A DNA stretch of 11,718 nt from Euperipatoides rowelli (lineage: Eukaryota; Onychophora; Udeonychophora; Euonychophora; Peripatopsidae). Both the position numbers and the translations under genes were made by a program. Below the pieces are notes generated by a model that searched no databases, had not been told where the DNA came from, and saw only the letters and a program-made list of their open reading frames with translations. Position 1 is the first letter of the stretch, and each line of letters opens with the position of its first letter. This document shows positions 8,717 to 11,718 of the stretch, piece after piece. The stretch lies in assembly GCA_003024985.2 (NCBI GenBank), contig PXIH01S0035018.1; one strand, given 5' to 3'.

Positions 8717-9962
8717 ATGCAAGAAGAAAACGCCAGCAACACCATGAAAATTGGAAACCAAAAACTGATTGTAGATCCCCTTACAATATTCCACAGGCTT
8801 TGCATTGCTAAACAATCTGACGAAGATTTGAAGGAGTTATTCAAGTTTGAACTGCCTCCCTATCCCATGTTATTGTTTTCAGATAATGGTATGCGTAAGG
8901 GAACAAATCGTCATTTTATGAATCATTCACACCACTTACAAAAGAAGATATCCATGTTGGAAGCAAATATGTGGTTGTTGATGGTGGTCATCTCCTACAC
9001 AAGGTTATGTGGCATAGACATATTTAATTTGCAGCCGTAGCAGGCAGCTAGATAAAGTATTTGGAGACCCACTATGTACGAGCGTAGCAGTAATTTTTGA
9101 CGGTTATCCTACTGATGCTGACCAAAATAGCACAAAAAATTGTGAACGAATTCACAGGGCTACCCGTTCTGCTCCTGACATGATCTTTTACCAAACCACT
9201 GTTTTGCAAAGTTCACAAGAAACGTTTCTCGCCAATGACAACAACAAGAGGCACCTCATTGAATGCTGAAATATAAATTTGAAAAAGCTTCCATACATAT
9301 GAATCAGGCAGTTGAAGATGCAGATGTATTAATCGTCAAAACTGCCAAAGACCTCTAATTATGACACTGTCTTCAGAGTTGGGGAGGGCTACAGCTTTCC
9401 TGGATCCTGAAGCATCATCATAGGAATTGGGAGAAGTGGGAGAACATTTCCTTGTTCAATTGTATGGAGGTGACCCAGTAACACAAACCCTCGATGAACT
9501 TCGCTACCACACTTTTGTAAAAGCTGCTGCAAGGACAAAATTCAATCTATCTAGATTACCTCCAACCATGGATTGTGCTCAGTTGCATGCCTTGTGAACA
9601 TACCACCAGGTTCAGCCATGGCTAGGCAATACTAAGGATCCATTATTGTGGGGGCTGGTTAAGCACTCAGCTGGGCATCTTCCCCCTAAAAGCCAAGAAG
9701 GACCCAGCTCCAGATTCAATCCTTCACACCATCTACTGTGCTTGCAAGAAAAGCTGTGCGAAAGTGGGTGTATAAAAAGCAGGACTGAACTGCACAATTA
9801 TTTGCAGACATTGCAATGGGCATTCCTGCGAAAACATACCACCACTAATCATGGCCATTGACTCGGAGGAGTAGGACGTTCCTTACCCCCATTGACATGC
9901 TGGGTGAAAATGAAGACGAAGACGCAGAAATTCAATTGACCAACTGTGCATCACTGGCATAA
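8717..9962 (+). pseudogene. broken gene for an uncharacterised PIN/FEN1-like nuclease plus cysteine-cluster protein, right copy
   Basis: Same family as the minus-strand copy at 7290-8675, read outward from the centre. The first ATG within the arm is at 8717, and the frame is open upstream through the centre, so the original start may be lost. Visible pieces: IVDPLTIFHRL and FKFELPPYPM (about 8770-8870), VVVDGGHLLHKVMW (about 8970), IFDGYPTDADQNSTKN (about 9100), RATRSAPDMIF, HMNQAVEDADVLIV (about 9300), VGEHFLVQLYGGD, LDELRYHTFVKAAA, LSRLPPT (about 9560), QVQPWLGN, CACKKSC and RHCNGHSC (about 9740-9830), and an acidic tail GENEDEDAEIQLTNC ending at TAA 9960-9962. Lesions: a 1-nt loss near 8941, shifts near 9075 and 9265, a 198-bp segment replaced by 16 nt at 9371-9386 (removing the D.DLLVLL and TTSALFGHGKK motifs), TGA at 9595-9597 where the left copy has CGA, an extra G near 9650, and TAG at 9871. 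It keeps HLLHK, NSTKN and HCNGHSC features that the left copy has lost. It cannot make a working protein. Confidence 0.75.
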
Positions 9963-10101
9963 CAGTTGCCAGCTCCGAAATTGCAGATAGATATTAACTT
10001 CCCAGGTCCTTCTAAGTGACCATGATAATAATATTAGAAGAAAATGTTTCTTTTTGTAACAATATCATTTAATTGTGTTCTACCTTGTGTTTAATTGTTA
10101 A

Positions 10102-10107
10102 AATAAA
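10102..10107 (+). promoter_or_regulatory. AATAAA polyadenylation-type signal, right copy
   Basis: AATAAA lies about 140 bp past the likely end of the right gene copy and has a partner in the left arm. It is plausibly the ancestral 3' end signal. It no longer serves an intact gene here. Confidence 0.4.
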
Positions 10108-10371
10108 TCTTTTAATAACTGATTTTCAATGTTGTTATTGCCCCTCTCTTTTATCAATATGAGAAAAGTGATCCATATTCCATTGTTACATTTCTTCAAT
10201 AACAACAAGATNTTTTCAAATGTTGTATCTCNTGATCTNTTTAATGTAGTGGAACCATTTGGTGGTCATATTGTAGCAAATTTACTACAGTTTGAAAGTC
10301 ATTATATAGGTTTGTGACGTAATGGTTGTCATTTAGTATCTACAGGGTTATAACTGGCTGGAATTCTCAAA

Positions 10372-10400
10372 TTTATGAATCATTCACACCACTTACAAAA
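10372..10400. repeat. 29-bp patch copied from the coding part of the element
   Basis: TTTATGAATCATTCACACCA and the following nine bases are identical to 8915-8943 in the right gene copy. The minus strand of about 8453-8481 in the left copy matches too. At this place the left arm instead has a CCCTAATTTGGGA-like stretch inside AAATTT...AAATTTT. The patch has therefore replaced about 13 bp of tail sequence, joined at short AAATTT/TTT homologies. It looks like a template-switch repair insertion. Confidence 0.85.
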
Positions 10401-10731
10401 TTTTGCTGAACTTTTAAGATTTGTAACTCAGAAACTACTGGAGGTAAAAAATTCCTTCTGGTCCCAAATTGTAGCAAATTTAATCTAGTTTTAAAAATAT
10501 GAGACATAAATTTTCTGTCAGGGCTGATATTTGGCGAAAGCTAAAAAAAGTCTGAAAATTTTTATGTTTTTTCAACATTTCAAAGTTTTTTCAAGATGGT
10601 GGTGCCGGCGGCAAAAATTTTTGTTGGCAAACCACTTGAAATTGGCCCTGATATCAACCCACACAACATATAAAAAAATTAGCTCTACCAGAATTAATGC
10701 ATCTATTTTCGCTATTTTGACTGGACCACTA

Positions 10732-11696
10732 TTTTTTTAATGTAACTTTTTATTTTTTATTTTTTTGCTTGTAAAATTCAAAGAGTGTTGTTGAATTAAT
10801 TATTTTTATTAATTTTTCTGTTTGGGGTAAAATCTTATAATGATTATTTAGTACAAAATTGTTGAAATTTATTAAAAATTGAAAAACTTTTTTTTTTATA
10901 TACATGTATATAATAAATCATTAATTTAAAACTCTCAATTTTGGGAAAGCCCATTTAAATTACTTTTTCTATTGGCACAAACAAACAGAGCCTGTAACTT
11001 AAAATTTATCATTATTGTTATCGACAACTAACTATTGTTTTTATAAACTTTGTTAAATATCATTTTTTATATAAAGAGAAAGAGAAATTAATTTGATATT
11101 TCTGTAAACATCTTACTTGATGTTGAGGGCTTAAGCTTAACCTTAGTTGCTGGAGTCAGTTTTATTTGTTTGCATTTCATTTTTTGTTGAATCATAATAA
11201 ACATAAAACTTTGATAATATACTCAATCTTTATCTGTTGCCATATTCTTGTCTAATTAATTAATTTAGTGCATACGTAGGCTGAAATAGTGTATTTCTCT
11301 TAAATGCTTAGATATTGAGCCTCTATCTAAATTGAGCTCGACCTTTCTTAAGTGCATTTAGTCAAATTAATATTATGATTTATTTTTCGATGTGTATGTT
11401 CATTTTTTAGATTAGGAAAGTATTTTTATTTTTTAGTTAGCCTTGGCTGTTAGCTTTTTATTCCAAGTCAGTAGTGGTCCAGCATATCAAGACCACATGC
11501 ATAGTGATGGCGCTCTAGGCACTGTTTATCTTTGTTAGGAGTGACATCTAAACTGCAGTGACTTTGTGATTGCAGATTCGGAACACTTGGAATATTTAGG
11601 ATCAACTTTATTTCTTACATTACATCTTTAGCAAGATAACAATTGAAGTACGAGTTGCATGGTCGAGTCATTATAGCAGCAAATTACAACATACTG
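10732..11696. other. AT-rich non-coding stretch after the palindrome
   Basis: No gene, RNA gene or element could be supported. A T-rich tract directly follows the palindrome edge. TTGTGATTGCAG at 11564-11575 looks like a splice acceptor, but the short frames after it match nothing I recognise. Confidence 0.45.
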
Positions 11697-11718
11697 TATA
11701 TATATATATATATATATA
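11697..11718. repeat. (TA)n microsatellite at the window edge
   Basis: Eleven TA units run to the last base, so the true length is unknown. It follows ATACTG. Confidence 0.9.

Larger units (their letters stand above)
8701..10731. repeat. right arm of a 4.2-kb palindrome
   Basis: Inverted partner of 6513-8691. It holds the plus-strand broken gene copy, an AATAAA at 10102-10107, about 620 bp of AT-rich tail, and an edge at TGACTGGACCACTA. Compared with the left arm it has a net loss of about 182 bp at 9371-9386 and extra bases in the 3' tail (about 10070-10100). A 29-bp foreign patch lies at 10372-10400. Three N bases (10212, 10232, 10239) lie in the tail. The outward-reading frames of about 69 codons at each outer end of the palindrome are homologous DNA. 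They shift frame between arms and are not called as genes. Confidence 0.92.

Noticed and set aside
6513-10731. Palindrome as a sequencing or library chimera
   Set aside because: A chimera would give nearly identical arms. Here the arms differ by many substitutions, several indels and a 198-bp deletion.
11564-11600. Splice-acceptor-like TTGTGATTGCAG followed by a short open frame
   Set aside because: The frame after it ends quickly, matches nothing recognised and has no clear donor.

Overview
The window is AT-rich animal nuclear DNA, probably from an invertebrate. Four things point that way: one spliced coding exon with a clean polypyrimidine tract, AG acceptor and GT donor; several short cut-and-paste-type elements (hAT-like and pogo-like); long homopolymer and microsatellite tracts; and a multicopy protein family known to me from invertebrate genomes. 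Nothing looks bacterial: there are no operons, ribosome binding sites or dense ORFs. Almost every ORF above 60 codons is an accidental or degenerate frame. Single N bases (7714, 8353, 10212, 10232, 10239) show the assembly is not fully resolved.

Layout. 1-310: a pentanucleotide repeat, a CA/TA tract, and an 87-bp hAT-like MITE with 8-bp target duplications. 310-1160: AT-rich with no gene seen. 1163-1200: a T10A9 tract followed by G16. 1484-1755: a pogo/Tigger-like MITE flanked by TA. 2033-2228: an unclassified terminal-inverted-repeat element. 2602-2623: a run of 22 G. 3317-3531: the one convincing host-gene piece, an internal exon resembling TEDC1 (tubulin epsilon and delta complex protein 1). 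4108-5272: two diverged direct repeats on either side of a TIR element of about 650 bp. About 5540-5840: a possible degraded hAT-like element. 6513-10731: the main feature, a 4.2-kb palindrome with essentially no spacer. 10732-11718: AT-rich sequence ending in a (TA)n tract.

Each arm of the palindrome carries a broken copy of the same gene. The copies diverge from the centre (left on minus, right on plus), and their 3' non-coding tails form the outer ends. The gene belongs to an uncharacterised multicopy invertebrate family. In order it has a DPLTIFHRL segment, acidic motifs in the order expected of a PIN/FEN1-like nuclease fold (VVDGG, FDGY, DADVLIV, ED.DLLVLL), a TTSALFGHGKK segment, a LP.T...QVQ.WLGN..DPL.WGW segment and a cysteine cluster. 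Both copies are dead, with different lesions. The arms differ at roughly one base in ten, partly by CpG decay, so the inverted duplication is old and not a library artefact.

If the exon at 3317-3531 is a true TEDC1 exon, the palindrome and the 4.1-5.3 kb repeats lie in its downstream intron (or beyond the gene) and the MITEs in its upstream intron. No other TEDC1 exon was recognised. The window holds no complete, working gene that I can support.
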